A DNA stretch of 64,000 nt from Parasponia andersonii. Lineage: Eukaryota > Streptophyta > Magnoliopsida > Rosales > Cannabaceae. The DNA is taken from positions 88,926 to 152,925 of the forward strand of contig JXTB01000160.1 of the NCBI GenBank assembly GCA_002914805.1, in the 5' to 3' direction. The notes beneath the pieces were generated by a model, which saw only the letters and a list, made by a program, of their open reading frames with translations, made no database searches and was not told the DNA's origin. Below are positions 10,140 through 21,968 of the stretch, in pieces. The position numbers and the translations under genes were made by a program. Positions within the stretch are counted from its first letter, which is position 1, and the number at the start of each line of letters is the position of its first letter.

Positions 10140-12464
10140 AGCTTAAACTGTTTCTTCATCATTAACACTCAGCTCCATAACATCTTAGGTGATATCCTCC
10201 AAGTCTTGTGCAATTTTATCCTTTTCAACTACATGAAAAAATAGAATAATTATTATCCTAATTTTTAAAAGATAATTACAATTCTAATATATGTTAAACT
10301 CAAACATTATGAGAAAATAAAATTACCTTTATTGCTAGATAGCCAATCCCTAGAACACACAATAGCCTTAACTGTGTCAGATTTTAGTGAACTCCAAAAT
10401 TGATCAAGCACGTGTCCATTAACACTAAATGCAGATTTTTAAGCAATAATTGATACTGGAATACTAAGAACATCACGAGCCATTGCAAGTAGCTCAAGAT
10501 AGCAAAACTGGTCAGACTTCCAAAATGCAAGAACATCAAACTTTGTATTCCTAGCAAACTTTGGCTCGGCCAAATAAAGCTCTAACTGAGATTTTTACTC
10601 AAAAAATGAACTTTCATCAGTTTCAAGATCATCAAATTCCTACAAAATAAAATATAAAATTTTAGCTAATAAAATAAATTGAATTGTACATGTAAAAATT
10701 ACAATTTAATGTAAAACTTTTTAAAAAAATATTACCTTAAAAAGTTCAGATTCTATATCCATAGAATTTGGTTGTGCATTCTTGCTTGCACCTTTACAGC
10801 ATAAAGGTGGGACTTGTGCACAATAAGAAGATCTATCCTTATACTCATTGAAAAGATCTTGTAGCTTAGAACGAAGAAGCATTATCTCTAGTGAATTCTC
10901 TCCATATGCTTTTTTGTAGCAGAAATCCACAAAATTCATCTTGAATCGAGGATCTAGAATATAAGCTATAGACAAGATGATACTGAAATATGATCAATAC
11001 TTCTGAAATCTTCCCCACATATTACTTGCCATGTGCTTCAAATACACATCTTCTCCTTCCATGGTTTGTTTCAAGAGCAAATAGCATTGAAATATATTAG
11101 GAAAATATAAGTTTGCTGTAGGATATTGAGTGCCACAAAAGACAAGTGTTGCATCATAAAACGCTTTTAAAAACTTCCAAACTTACTCAACTCTTTCCTA
11201 CTTCTCTATAAAAGGACAACTTTTATAATTAGAATCACTTAGTTCCAAATTTTGGAAAGCACGACGATACAATAATGTAGAATCAAGCATAAGGAATATC
11301 GAGTTCTACCTAGTCATCAAATATTGACATAAATCATTTTTAGTTTTCACAGAGACCAACTTAACACATTCTAAAAACTTTTGTTTTCTTCCTTGGGATC
11401 CTTTAACATACTTAATACTTTCACGAATCTTTTCAACAGATTTATCAATTTGTTTCAATCATCTTGTACAACTAGATTAAGTATGTGACAACAAGATCTC
11501 AAATGAAAGAATTCACCATTGCAAGGAAGCAAACCCTTTAACTTAAGTTGTGATCATAATGAATCAACAGAAATATCATTTGAAGAAGCATTGTCTAAAG
11601 TAAGACTGAAAATTTTCTCTTCAATTCCCCATTCAGTCAATAAACTAAAAATCTTTTTAGACAAAGCAATGCTAATGTGTGAAGGAGGCATAAAATAAAA
11701 GTTCAAGACTCTTTTATGCAAATGCCAATTTTTATCAATAAAATGAGATGTGAGACGTAAATACCCATCACTAGTCAATGAACTTTACAAATTAGATGTT
11801 AAACTAATTCTTATAGGAGCTCCTTCTAGCATTGTCTTAATCCTAGTCTTTTCCATTTGGTGTAACTTACAACAATCAGCTTTAGCAGTGTTTCTAGTCA
11901 TAAAATCTACCTCATGGCACAAAAATTGCAACAATGTTCTAATTCCCTCATATTCAACAAACTAAAAAGGTAAATCATGCATGATAATTGTTGAAATCAA
12001 TAACTCACAAAATTTTTCAGGATCATAACGCCCAATACTAAGTGACATAGAATCCTTATCTTGTTGAATAAACATCTGACCAACATCACTTGTATCTTTT
12101 CTCTTACAAACTTTAAGGTGACAAGTCATGTTACCTATCCCATACTTGCTTGATGCAAGATATTGTTGTCCACATTTTTTGCATGCATACTTCAGAACTT
12201 TGTCAGGACCTATAGGAAATATTTCAAAAAAACTCCACACCTTTGACTTCAATGTTTCAGAACTTTGTCAGGACCTATAGGAAATATTTCAAAAAAACTC
12301 CACACCTTTGACTTCAATGTTTCTTTTTTGCGCGGTAGAATACTGCCAACATCTTTCACATCAACCTCATACACTTTATCTTCTTCATTCGTATCTTCAT
12401 TCATGAAATTATCTCTTTCTTCACTAAAAACATTATTCTCACCAAAAGCAGTACTTTTTTCCAT
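10140..12464 (-). pseudogene. hAT-B transposase (BED finger to dimerisation domain), degraded
   Basis: Read on the minus strand from the ATG at 12464: an acidic N-terminus, then a BED zinc finger around 12290-12090 (KSKVWSFFE..., CKKCGQQY, GNMTCHLKVCKR), a catalytic-core piece at 11778-11554 (HFIDKNWHLHKRVLNF and TLDNASSND), the DUF4413-like block at 10975-10730 (ILDPRFKMNFVDFCYKK) and the hAT dimerisation domain at 10620-10350 (LELYLAEPKFARN, MARDVLSIPVS, AFSVNGHVLDQFWSSL, VCSRDWLSS). Together these are the normal domains of Ac/hAT transposases, which cut and paste the element by DNA binding through the BED finger. It is dead: a 65-bp tandem duplication shifts the frame inside the BED domain, and further stops and indels follow. 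Confidence 0.85.
12191..12320. repeat. 65-bp perfect-looking tandem duplication inside the BED finger
   Basis: Units 12191-12255 and 12256-12320 both begin TTCAGAACTTTGTCAGGACC and run through TTTGACTTCAATGT. Because 65 is not a multiple of three, the duplication shifts the hAT-B transposase frame. The near identity of the units suggests it arose much later than the element. Confidence 0.9.
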
Positions 12465-14299
12465 CTATAAAAAGGACAAATAATCTACTTAGTTTCGTTC
12501 TATATTAATAACAATGACACATTTCATAAGGACTTAATTGTAAAAAGGTGAACATCAATATGAGCTTCTCTTTTTCATTGGAGATGAATAAAATGCTTAC
12601 AAAGGAGCAGTTAGGTGACGTGCCATGCACACTAGTAATGTTAAATTAACTTCTAAAAAGGTACTTGTATGGAGAATATAAAGTAGTGCATGATGCTAAA
12701 TGGGCCCGGTTGTGAATAATGGAAAGTTGTGCCCATACTTTAGAAAATTAAATTTAAAAGATAGTTTTTTCTTTATCATATAAAACAAGTCAACATTTCC
12801 TATTATTACCAACCGAAAAGTAAAAACTCACTAAATCTCACTCACTATTTTTTAGACCAATACTCAAGACTATAGTAAACAGTCAAATCCAATAAATACA
12901 AGACATCAAATTTAAATAATAATAATAATAATAATAAAAAAGCATATATAAACAACTATTATTTGGGCAAAGAAAATAAAGTCAAATCAAATAATTAAAA
13001 AGTAAAAAGAAAAAAGAGTATAGAAAAAACCAGTACCTGTGGTAGGTACCGAAGAGTTGAATAAGCTTGGAGATTGGTACTTCAATGGCGGGGATATTGC
13101 TTGAAGAGTCCAGAGAGCATAGATTTCAGAAAAAAGATAGTGAAGCAAGTGAGATTTTAGAAAGATACAATTAGTATTATAATTTCAAATAAAAATATGA
13201 AGATCTAATACAAAGAAAAAGAAAAAAAAAAAACCATAAATTTGTAATATCTTTTTCCAAGTCAGTAAGAAAGACAGGTCGAAGCATATAAAACTCACAA
13301 GCAAACACTGAAACTAAAAAAAAAAAAACAAAAGTGCTCTAAATCTATATAAAATAACATAATAATAATGGGTTAAGCCAAAAAGAGACCGTATTCAAAA
13401 TTGATGGTCTTTTCATAAATTTTCCAAAAAGAAAAACCATTACTAGATGAAGAAGAATTTTATCTCTCGAGGGATATCAAATCTCTGTGACTCCAATCTA
13501 AAATTTTCTAAGTTAGATAGGATATTGCAGAGAAGATTAACGAGGAAGAAGGTTTCAAAGAACAAAAAGAAGAAGAAATTGTCTGAGACTAAGTTGAAAG
13601 GAGAAATCATAGATAGGGTAGAGGCTGAAATAAAGAAGAAAAGAAGGAAAGCGGAGAAGCAAGAAGGAACTAGAAGAACAGTGGCACAAAATAGCCCTCG
13701 AGAGAAAAAAAAATGAGAGTTAAATAGATGCCCTCGTAAGGTACTAAGGATTTTAGTTTCAGAATATTAAAATATGAATTTCGGGCCCCTAAAATAAAGG
13801 TTAACTTTCGGGTTAAATTTGGGTCAGTAATAGGTTCATGTGTCAATTTCGGGTCAGTATGCTTGTTTCAGGTTGGCGGGTCAATATCAGGTTACCTAGA
13901 ACTGAGCCGTTTTTTAATTTGTTGATTAAACAAGTTATTCGGGTTGATTTCGTGTCATTCAGATTGACCTGATTTCAGACTTTTTTTTTAATCGTGTCAT
14001 TCGAGTTCGACCTAATTTTGACTTGCTCCTATTTTTCTCAACCTTAACCTGTAATATTTCGTATCGGGTTCATATCGAGTTGTCATGACCTGAATTACTA
14101 CCCCTAATATTACCCTAATATTAAGTACTAGAAAAGACAAATGTTGCATCATAAAATACTTTCAAAAACTTCCAAACTTTCTCAACTATTTCTCACTCTT
14201 CTGTGAAGGATAAATTCTATAGTTAGAATCACTTTATTCTAAATGTTGAAAAGCATGATAGACACAATAGTATACTATCAAGCATAAGGAATTACTATA

Positions 14300-15380
14300 A
14301 AAAATTACCTCTTTTACCCACACATAATTTACCCTCATATCTTATTTGTGGGTAATTTTAGAGTTTTACCCACACATATTTTAAATATGTGTGGGCAAAA
14401 AAAGTATCAAAATTAATAAATTTACCCACACATATTAGTGTGAGTATTATCATCTACACATAATTTGGTGCCCTAAATTTTAGAGGTGGACAAAAATTTT
14501 GTCCGCTTTTATTTTGTTTATGTGGTGGTTGACATATAATTATACTATTCCCTTTTACCTGTGCATAGTTTACCCAAAATATTATATGTGAGTACAAAAA
14601 AAGTATTTAAGTATAAGTTTACCCATACATATAATTGTAAGTGAACACTTTCACCCACATATAAGTTGGTACCTTAAATTCCTGCTCGTATTAGAGTTTA
14701 GCGGGAATTTTTCCTGCTATTTTTTAGCTCATGTGGCATTGACAATTCCCTTTACCCACACATAGTTTACCAACAAATATTATATGCCGGTAATTTTAGA
14801 CTTTTAACCACACATAATGTGTGGGTCTAAAAAATGTCATAATTATAAATTTTTCTACACCTATAATTGTAAGTGAATACTTTCACCCACACATCTTGAA
14901 TTTCTACTCGTGTTAGAGTTTGGCGGGAATTTTTTTCCACCATTTTTTAGCTTATGTGGCGTTGACAAATTTCTTTTATCCACGCATAATATACTTATAC
15001 ATTTTATGTGTGGGTAATTTTGGACTATCTGAGTACACAAAGTTTCGATAATAATAAATTTGTCTACACATATAACTACAAGTGAATACTTTTACTCACA
15101 CATAAGTTGGCGCCTTGAATCCCACTAGTGTTAAAGTTTGGCGGGAATTCTTTTTGGCATTTTTTAGCTTATGTCGAATTGACTAATTTTTTTTACCCAT
15201 ACATAATATACTTGAACATATTATGTGTGGGTAATTTTAGACTGTTACTGCTAAATTTACCTATACATATAAGTGTAAGCGAATATTTTCACCCACACAT
15301 AAGTAGCACTGACTCATATATTTTACTTATACATATAAATAAAAATGGTATTATTTAACCACACATATATATATATATAT
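14300..15380. repeat. CACTA subterminal repeat array, left side
   Basis: The words TTTACCCACACAT, ACCCACACATA and their complements (TATGTGTGGGTAATTTT) recur at roughly 30-60 bp spacing from 14319 to about 15370, mixed in both orientations. Longer blocks also recur, including 'TTTGGCGGGAATT' with 'TTTTTAGCTTATGT' at about 14700, 14920 and 15140. A counterpart lies at about 20290-20950. In En/Spm such arrays bind the TnpA-type protein. Confidence 0.8.
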
Positions 15381-16614
15381 AAGGTTGGACAAGTGTCTTG
15401 TAATTATTTTTACTTTTTACAATTTGTAATTATTTTTATTTTTTATGAAACGTTATTTAATAGGCAACATAGCATGTTGACCTAGCATATGATTCTATTT
15501 AACATAGCAAGGATAAGAGTCTTTGTGATTATATATATATACATTCCATTAACACACTCCTATAAAAGGCAGTTAGGCATCGCTTCTTACACTTCGACTA
15601 TGCAAAATCCAATGTCTAAGTGATTGAATGAACTCCTTAGATCTTTTATTTTGTATAAACTGAGGTTCAAGTGGCTTTTTAAAGATATGTCCAATTGGAC
15701 TTCAGTTTTTCCAAAACTAATACCTTAGTAGCTTATTTGTACTTTGTACCTCTATTACATAGAATAAGCTAGACCTCTATTGCTTAGAATGAGCTAGTTT
15801 GAGCTTATGTAGAAATTGATATCAAAGTGATTAAACAAGCTATTTGAACCTAGATCTTATTTTTTTGTTTTTTGTTTTTTTAATGCAATTGTGGTGGGAA
15901 AATTCGAACTTAAGATCTTCCGTAATGGAAAAAGAGTAGGGATGACAATTTGTACCACTACACGATAACATGACTTAAAATCTCACATGAAATTAGTAAG
16001 TTTGAGTTTCGCTTAAAGAAGTTTGGTTCATTTTCGAGTTGATTACATAACCTATTTATTAAACATGTCAAATCTAAGTTGACACATGACCTCGAAAACG
16101 ACACGATATACCCCATTTAAAGAGTAACATAAAGAGAAAATGACATGGATAGGACTAATTTGGGCCGAAATAACTTTTTGTGCAGTTTTTTAAAAATGAT
16201 TTGTAGTAACTCTTAAATAGACTAGTAATATCTCTCATAGATCAATCATAATAAAAAAAAATAACTAGTAATAAAAAATTATTGTATAGTGGTCACTAAA
16301 AGGAGTAACTTAGTCTCTAAAAAGAGGAGTAACTTTGCCTTGATATTTATGAAAATAAGTTTTAAAAACGGTATTAGAGGTAAATTTCTCACAACAAGAT
16401 GAAAAGTACATAATACCAATTTTTAATCATATTTACATGATATCCTTTTTAATTCAATGTCCCGTACGCTAGTTAGTTTTATAATTATATTCTTATAATG
16501 TGTATAGTACAACAATAAGGACGTTTTGTAACATTAAATAGTAGCACTTTTATAAAATTGCTACACAGTTTTCATACCAAAAAAGATAGAAAGTACCGCG
16601 CGCAGGAGTATAAA

Positions 16615-16995
16615 AATTTGGGCTATTTACAAAATTGCAAGACCAAGATACCAAAAATTGAAAAATCCTAGATGGATTCATTTATTTGAAAAATTCTGGA
16701 TTAATTTAGGAAAATATCATTTTTTAAAAATATTATTAGAAAAATAATATTTTTTCTTTAAATTTTGTATTTTTCAATGGTACTCGAGGTAACTAATTAA
16801 GTTACTTACAGTAACCTCAAGTAACTCAACTAGTTACGTTAAGTATCTCATGAATCAATAAAAGATAATATTTTTTTAAATACTTTAAAAATGATATTTT
16901 TATAATTAAATCTGGAATTTTTCAGAACAATTTCAAAATTCGAGATTTCTCAATTTTTCTGAAAAAATTCTATAAAAAATCAAATTTGCTCGTAA
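16615..16995. repeat. Long inverted-repeat (MITE-like) element inside the CACTA element
   Basis: The left arm (about 16618-16735, ending AATATCATTTTTT) is matched by the reverse complement of the right arm (about 16880-16995, starting AAAATGATATTTTT). Shared blocks are AAAAATTGA, GAAAAATTC, TGGATTAATT/AGATTTAATT and AAATATCATTTTT. A central GTTACTT/AAGTAAC segment (16788-16850) is itself partly palindromic. The arms are diverged, exact ends and a TSD were not resolved, and there is no coding capacity. Confidence 0.6.
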
Positions 16996-19183
16996 AATTT
17001 TAGCTCGTACTTATAAAATTTCAAAGGAAACATAGATTATTCAAAAAAAAAAAAAAAAAAAAAGAAAAGGAAAAAGGAAACATAGAAAACTCCTAAATAG
17101 ACCATGTCACTTGTTCTCTCTCATCTCTACCTCTCTCTGGTCTTCGAACCCTTCACCCGATCCACCTCGTGGCTCTGTTTCTCTTTGAATTTAAGCACTA
17201 CAACTGGTGACCAGGTCTAATAATAGCTTTCTTCTAAGTCCTTAACCCTAAATCTCATAAAGCTCTATTAGCCCTAAATCTCAGCCCATCTCCCTCCTCT
17301 GCGCATCACCTTGCAGCCTCTGCTTCCTGACCTTCTGTGCCATACCAGTCACCTTCTCTCTTCCTGTGGCCATTCTCCTCTTTTTAATTTAGTTATTTCA
17401 AAATTTAAATTGCAATCTGATTTTTTGGGTACCTATTGGCTGTGACTATGGAAAGTGAAAGAGGAAAAAAAAATTATTTGAATGTCTTCTCTTTATTAAG
17501 TTTTGATGGATTTTGGGAATGGAGTAACAAGTGTGGTTTAGATCTTTTTTTTTTCCCCAAAAAATAAATGGATTCTAGGTTTAAATTCAGTGATGGCTCT
17601 AAAGTATATATAATTTTTTCTTGAGGTTTTAGTATAGTCACTGGTGGGGGTGGGAGTTGTACGGTCTTCTTGCAGAGCTTGTTGAAAATTGCATGTCGTT
17701 TGGAGCTTGCTGAAAGAAAAAAAAAAAAAAAATTCTTCAACTGTGGCAGCTACCGCACAAATAGGTGGAATGATTGGCATCAAAACATAACAAAAAAAAC
17801 CAAACCAAGTGATTCATCTAGTTTAACTACACGTCCTAAAGGAAAAAACTTGGAAAATAACTTGTGCCAATAGCATTGGGTTGTATACAGGGCTAAGACA
17901 CTAGTGGGGTTAGTTTGCTTTAAGATAATTTTGACATATTACTGGTAGAACATTAACTATTTGATAATTTCTTAGTAAAAGTTTTGCTATTAAAACTTTC
18001 TTGACTGATTAATTTTTGCTGGATTTACCTGTTATATCTGTATTATACTTCTATATTAAATCACTGCCGTAATGCCTTGCATCATGATAAGATAGTATTA
18101 GTTTTTCAGTGAATTCCTATTAACATTCTTCTGGTTAAAGAGCCAATTAAAGGGAGGATATTTTGTCATTTTGGTCATGAATAGCATATATGCAATTGTA
18201 ATACTCAAGTGGTATCAATTATAGCAAAACAACGTTCTTATCCTGTAGTGTATTGACTAATAATGGCAATATGCCATGGTTTTGAGAAACTTTGAGATGT
18301 TGTAATGGATTTAGTTTTTAAGTCTATTATTTCTGTGATCTAATTTTGTATTCGTCATTAGCTAGTTAATAGGCTTCAGATAAATCCTGATGGAACCTAT
18401 CAGCTGATTATAATAAATGTTGGCTTCCATTATTCTCTTATTTATGTGACTGCAATTTCTTTATCACTTCTGGTTTTAAAAGGCTGTTGAAGAATCAAAA
18501 AAGCCACTTTGTGGTAATGGTTTAAGGTAAATTCCATTTAAGTATGATATGTCGAGTTGCAGATCCACTACATATACAAGAGGAATATTTTTGTCGGATA
18601 ATTGAACTCGAGCCTGCTTCACCAATCAAATACATTGTTAACTGTGTTTCTGACCCGTCAAGAAGATTTTTTTTTAAATTTTTTATCCATGGTTGACTAG
18701 GTGCCAGAGGAAATCTTGAACTATCATGTGTGATGAGAGCTTGTTAGTTATAGCAAATCTTTATATATAGAATTTTAAGAAAGTGCGTTACTGAAGATAT
18801 AAAAAAAGTATTCCAATAATATCATGCTGAAATCAATTTAATCCATAAGAGATTTATTTGCCGAGAGATATCTATAAACTTATTTATATTTCCTGCGTTT
18901 GCGGTGATGCATTTATTGGAATAGTAGTTGTTTTTGTCTTAGCTTGTCTTCATGTTCCTAATAGTTGGTATTTTAGATATAGTTTTTTTTGTATTTGATG
19001 GCTAAGCTAGTTAATTAGTAAAGAATACATTTATAATAATAAAATATAGGAGGTAGTTAGTAAACTTAATAATTCACGATCGCCTTCTTGTAAGTAGTTT
19101 TATTTACATTTTATTGTTTTAATTTATACTATGATTGTTCTTATTCTAATTCTAATGCAAATACCCTTTTGTTTCCTTTGTAG

Positions 19184-19959
19184 AATACGTTTGATATTAA
19201 CCTTAATGATGAAAAAGTTCGAAAAGTCATTGATCCGCAAATGCAATGAGCATGGAGGGGCCACAAATATAAGCTACATTCTCACTTTAAGGACATTGGA
19301 GGAATTCAAGATCTGACTAAGGCTAAGAGTCAGTCTCATAATGATGTGAGCCAAGATGATTGAGTCTTTCTCTGTGATCGTTGGTCTGATCCTACTTTTG
19401 TGGTAATGAATACAATGGAAACATTATATTTACATCACTAAATACATGCATTTTCCTAATTCCTTTTGTTTTATAGGATCAAGCAAAGAAGAATGCAGAC
19501 AATCGTGCAAAAAGGAAGTGGAACTCAAGAATTAGCATTGACATTCTAAGCACCGATCGACATCCCCGAAATTAGAGGCCAAATACGTAAGTATTTTTCA
19601 TCTTTCTTTCTATTTACTTTAATATTATTATTTTAGAATAATCCTATTTTAATTTAATTCTATTTGCAGGATGAAATGTTGCAACTGAGGCGAGATAATC
19701 CTCCAGAGAATATGACCGATAAGGACATTTTAGAGAAAGTCCTTGGACGACAATCTGTTCGATTGTTTGGTTGGTGTCTCCTAATACTTCTGATACAACA
19801 TGTACTAGTGAGGCGTTAGGTCGTCCTACGTACGCTCAGTTATTAAAGGATTCAAATATATATAAGTTTCGTTTTGAGGAGGATGTAGAGTTGATGCGGC
19901 AAATGTTGATTTTAAAGAACATCATGCCTCCTTTATCGCAACCACGTCCATCTAATTAA
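19184..19959 (+). pseudogene. Transposase_24-type gene of the CACTA element, broken, exon-intron structure visible
   Basis: Three exon-like blocks with intact splice signals are visible: 19184-19402 (after TTTGTAG, before GTAATG), 19477-19586 (after TTTATAG, before GTAAGT) and 19670-19959 (after TTTGCAG, to TAA). Translation shows HKYKLHSHFKDIGG, then FLCDRWSDPTF, then KKNADNRAKRKWNSR in the second block, then DEMLQL in the third. This order of a short K/H-rich helix, a 'CDRWS.P.F' block, an 'NRAKRKWN' block and 'MLQL' is that of the plant Transposase_24 family found in En/Spm elements. In-frame stops lie in the first and second exons and a frameshift near 19770 shifts the last 62 codons. It may correspond to a TnpA-like DNA-binding component. 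The family call is from motif order only. Confidence 0.7.
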
Positions 19960-20959
19960 AGTTCAGGACTTTCCTCTAGATTCTGCCCCAATCTATCCCC
20001 ACCAGTCTAGATTTGAGTTTGTGGATGAAACTCATTAAATTTCTCTTCTATTAGGACTTTAATAATATTTTTAACTTTTCAGACTTTATTTTAAGTTATT
20101 ATGTTGTGTGTTTTATATTTTATATTTGGACTTGTTTAGCTTTTCATTTGGATTGGTATGATTTTGTTTGATGTCGTATTAGTTTATACTACTTTAATTT
20201 GGTTTGCAATAATTTCCATTTCATTTCATGATTACTATTTTAATTTCTATTTATCATTAAAATGTGAGATTTTAAATTGTATCCACAGAAATATATATAT
20301 TGTAACAAGAAAATATTTACCTACATATGATACATATTTACCTATACATAATAATAAACAAATATAAATATTATCCACACCATTTTTTTTTTTTATAGTT
20401 TATCACACAATATTTTTTTTTATTTTTAAATAATATTTTTAACTGAAATTTCAATACTTTATTTGTAATTGTTTTCCACACATAGAAGTGTTTTATCCAC
20501 ACAAATGAATACACATGTCATCTATAGGCTAATCCAAGTCATTGTTCACAGCCACATAGTAGTCCACATAAGCACCATATAATCAACTACGTGTACTAAT
20601 TGTGTAGTGTACTAATTGTGTAACGTGTTAATCTATGTCACCAATCACGTCATTTGTCATGTGACCAAAAATTGCTTTGTGGAAATCCACATCAGATTCT
20701 ATATTATGGTTTAATCAATGCACTTACACATACAATAACTTTCACCTACGTATCTATGTATGGGTAAAAGTAAAGGATTTACTCACACATAATTATATCA
20801 CACATAATTATATGTATAGGTACAAACCTTTTTCTATGACCATTTATCCACATACGATGACACTTATGTTTTGTGTGGATAAAGAATGTAGCTCACGTAC
20901 AATTAATTTTTATATACACATATATGTGCGGGTAAAATCCCTATTTTCTTATATTGAAT

Positions 20960-21968
20960 GTCGAGTTCCACTTAGTCATCACATATTGATATATCCCTTT
21001 TTTGCCCTCTACAAAAACCAATTTAGCACACTCTAAAAATCTTTTTTTCTTGACTGGGATCTTTTAATATATTTAACCCTTTCACGAATCTTGTCCATAG
21101 GTTTATCAATTTCCTTCACAATCAAATTTAGTACATGACAACAAGATCTTAAATAAAAAAACTCACCATTACAAGAAAGTAAACCCTTTTAACTTAAGTT
21201 GTGACCCCAAAAATTCAACAAAAACATCATTCGAAGAAGTATTATCTAGAGTAATACTGAAAATCTTCTTAGACAACCAATGTGTGGAGGTGGAATAAAA
21301 AAAATTCAATACTCTTTAATGCAAATGCCAATTTTTATCAATAAAATAAGTTGTGTGAGACATAAATATCTATCGCTAGTCAATGAACTTCAAAGATTAG
21401 ATGTTAAATTTATCTTTCTATGAGCTGAATCTAACATTGTCTTAATTCTAATCTTTTCTCTTTGGTGCAACTTACGACAATCAGATTTAGCAGAGTTTCT
21501 AGTCATTTGATGAGTCGCAACAATGCTCTAATTCCCTCATATTCAACAAATTGAAAAGGTAAATCATACGTGATAATTATTGAAATTAACCACAAACAGA
21601 AAGTGACATAGATTCTTTATCTCGTTGAATAAGCATTTGACGAACATCACGTGACTCTTTTCTCTTATAAACTTTAAGGTGACGAGCCATATTATCTGTC
21701 CCATATTTGTCGAATGTAAGATATTATTATCTACACTTTTGCATGGATACTTCAAAATTTTGTCAGAACCCATAAGAAGCATATCAAAAAATTTCTACAC
21801 CTTTGACTTCATTGTTGTCTTTTTGTGAGGTGAAATGCTAGTAATATCCTTCACATCAACCTCATGCACTTTATCATCATTAACAGTTAGATCCTCGTTC
21901 ATAATATTATCCTTAACTTGGCCTTCAACATTGTTCTCACCAAAAGTAGGTTAAGATTCCTTTTCCAT
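20960..21968 (-). pseudogene. hAT-A transposase, N-terminal part
   Basis: Read on the minus strand from an ATG at 21968, this is collinear with the hAT-B transposase. It has the same acidic N-terminus (KVHEVDVKD), a decayed BED finger at about 21800-21650 (GSDKILKYPC...), and the segment before the catalytic core at 21500-21000. Frameshifts and stops are frequent. It stops at 20957 where the CACTA element begins; the gene continues at 14292-14118 and then at 9459-8500. Compared with hAT-B it is more decayed, which agrees with A being the older insertion. Confidence 0.75.

Larger units (their letters stand above)
9460..14125 (-). mobile_element. hAT transposon B, nested in hAT-A
   Basis: The left end TAGGGGTGACAATTCG starts at 9468. 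The right end, read on the other strand, is TAGGGGTAGTAATTC with its outer edge at 14106. The TSD is ATATTGAG (9460-9467) on the left and ATATTAAG (14118-14125) on the right, 7/8 identical, with 11 extra bases (ATATTACCCTA) between the inverted repeat and the right copy that look like a small local duplication. The host sequence on both sides is hAT-A, so B inserted after A. Subterminal regions carry clusters of GACCCG/CGGGTC words (9500-9690 and 13790-14090). It encodes one transposase on the minus strand. A lysine-rich open frame on the plus strand (13447-13716) is a purine-rich tract and is not credited as a gene. Confidence 0.85.
14290..20959 (+). mobile_element. CACTA (En/Spm) transposon nested in hAT-A
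   Basis: The element runs 14293-20956 (6664 bp). The left end is TACTATAAAAAATTACC; the right end read on the other strand is CAATATAAGAAAATAGGG. Both are one or two substitutions away from the canonical CACTA start. The 3-bp TSD is AAT (14290-14292 and 20957-20959), and removing the element plus one AAT restores the hAT-A sequence as seen in hAT-B (AAGGAATRTCGAG). Subterminal regions at 14300-15380 and about 20290-20950 hold many copies of TTTACCCACACAT-like words in both orientations. The interior carries one broken Transposase_24-type gene (19184-19959). I see no TNP2/TnpD catalytic transposase, so the element was probably non-autonomous. A pyrimidine-rich stretch at 17100-17360 may be the promoter or leader of its gene; 17400-19180 shows nothing I can name. 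Confidence 0.85.

Noticed and set aside
13447..13716. Lysine-rich 89-codon plus-strand open frame
   Set aside because: It is a purine-rich low-complexity tract in the 5' region of the hAT-B element, opposite to its gene, with no recognisable domain.
20677..21036. 119-codon plus-strand open frame rich in Tyr and Thr
   Set aside because: Translation of the CACTA subterminal repeats (TTTACCCACACAT and similar words); it crosses the element border into hAT-A.
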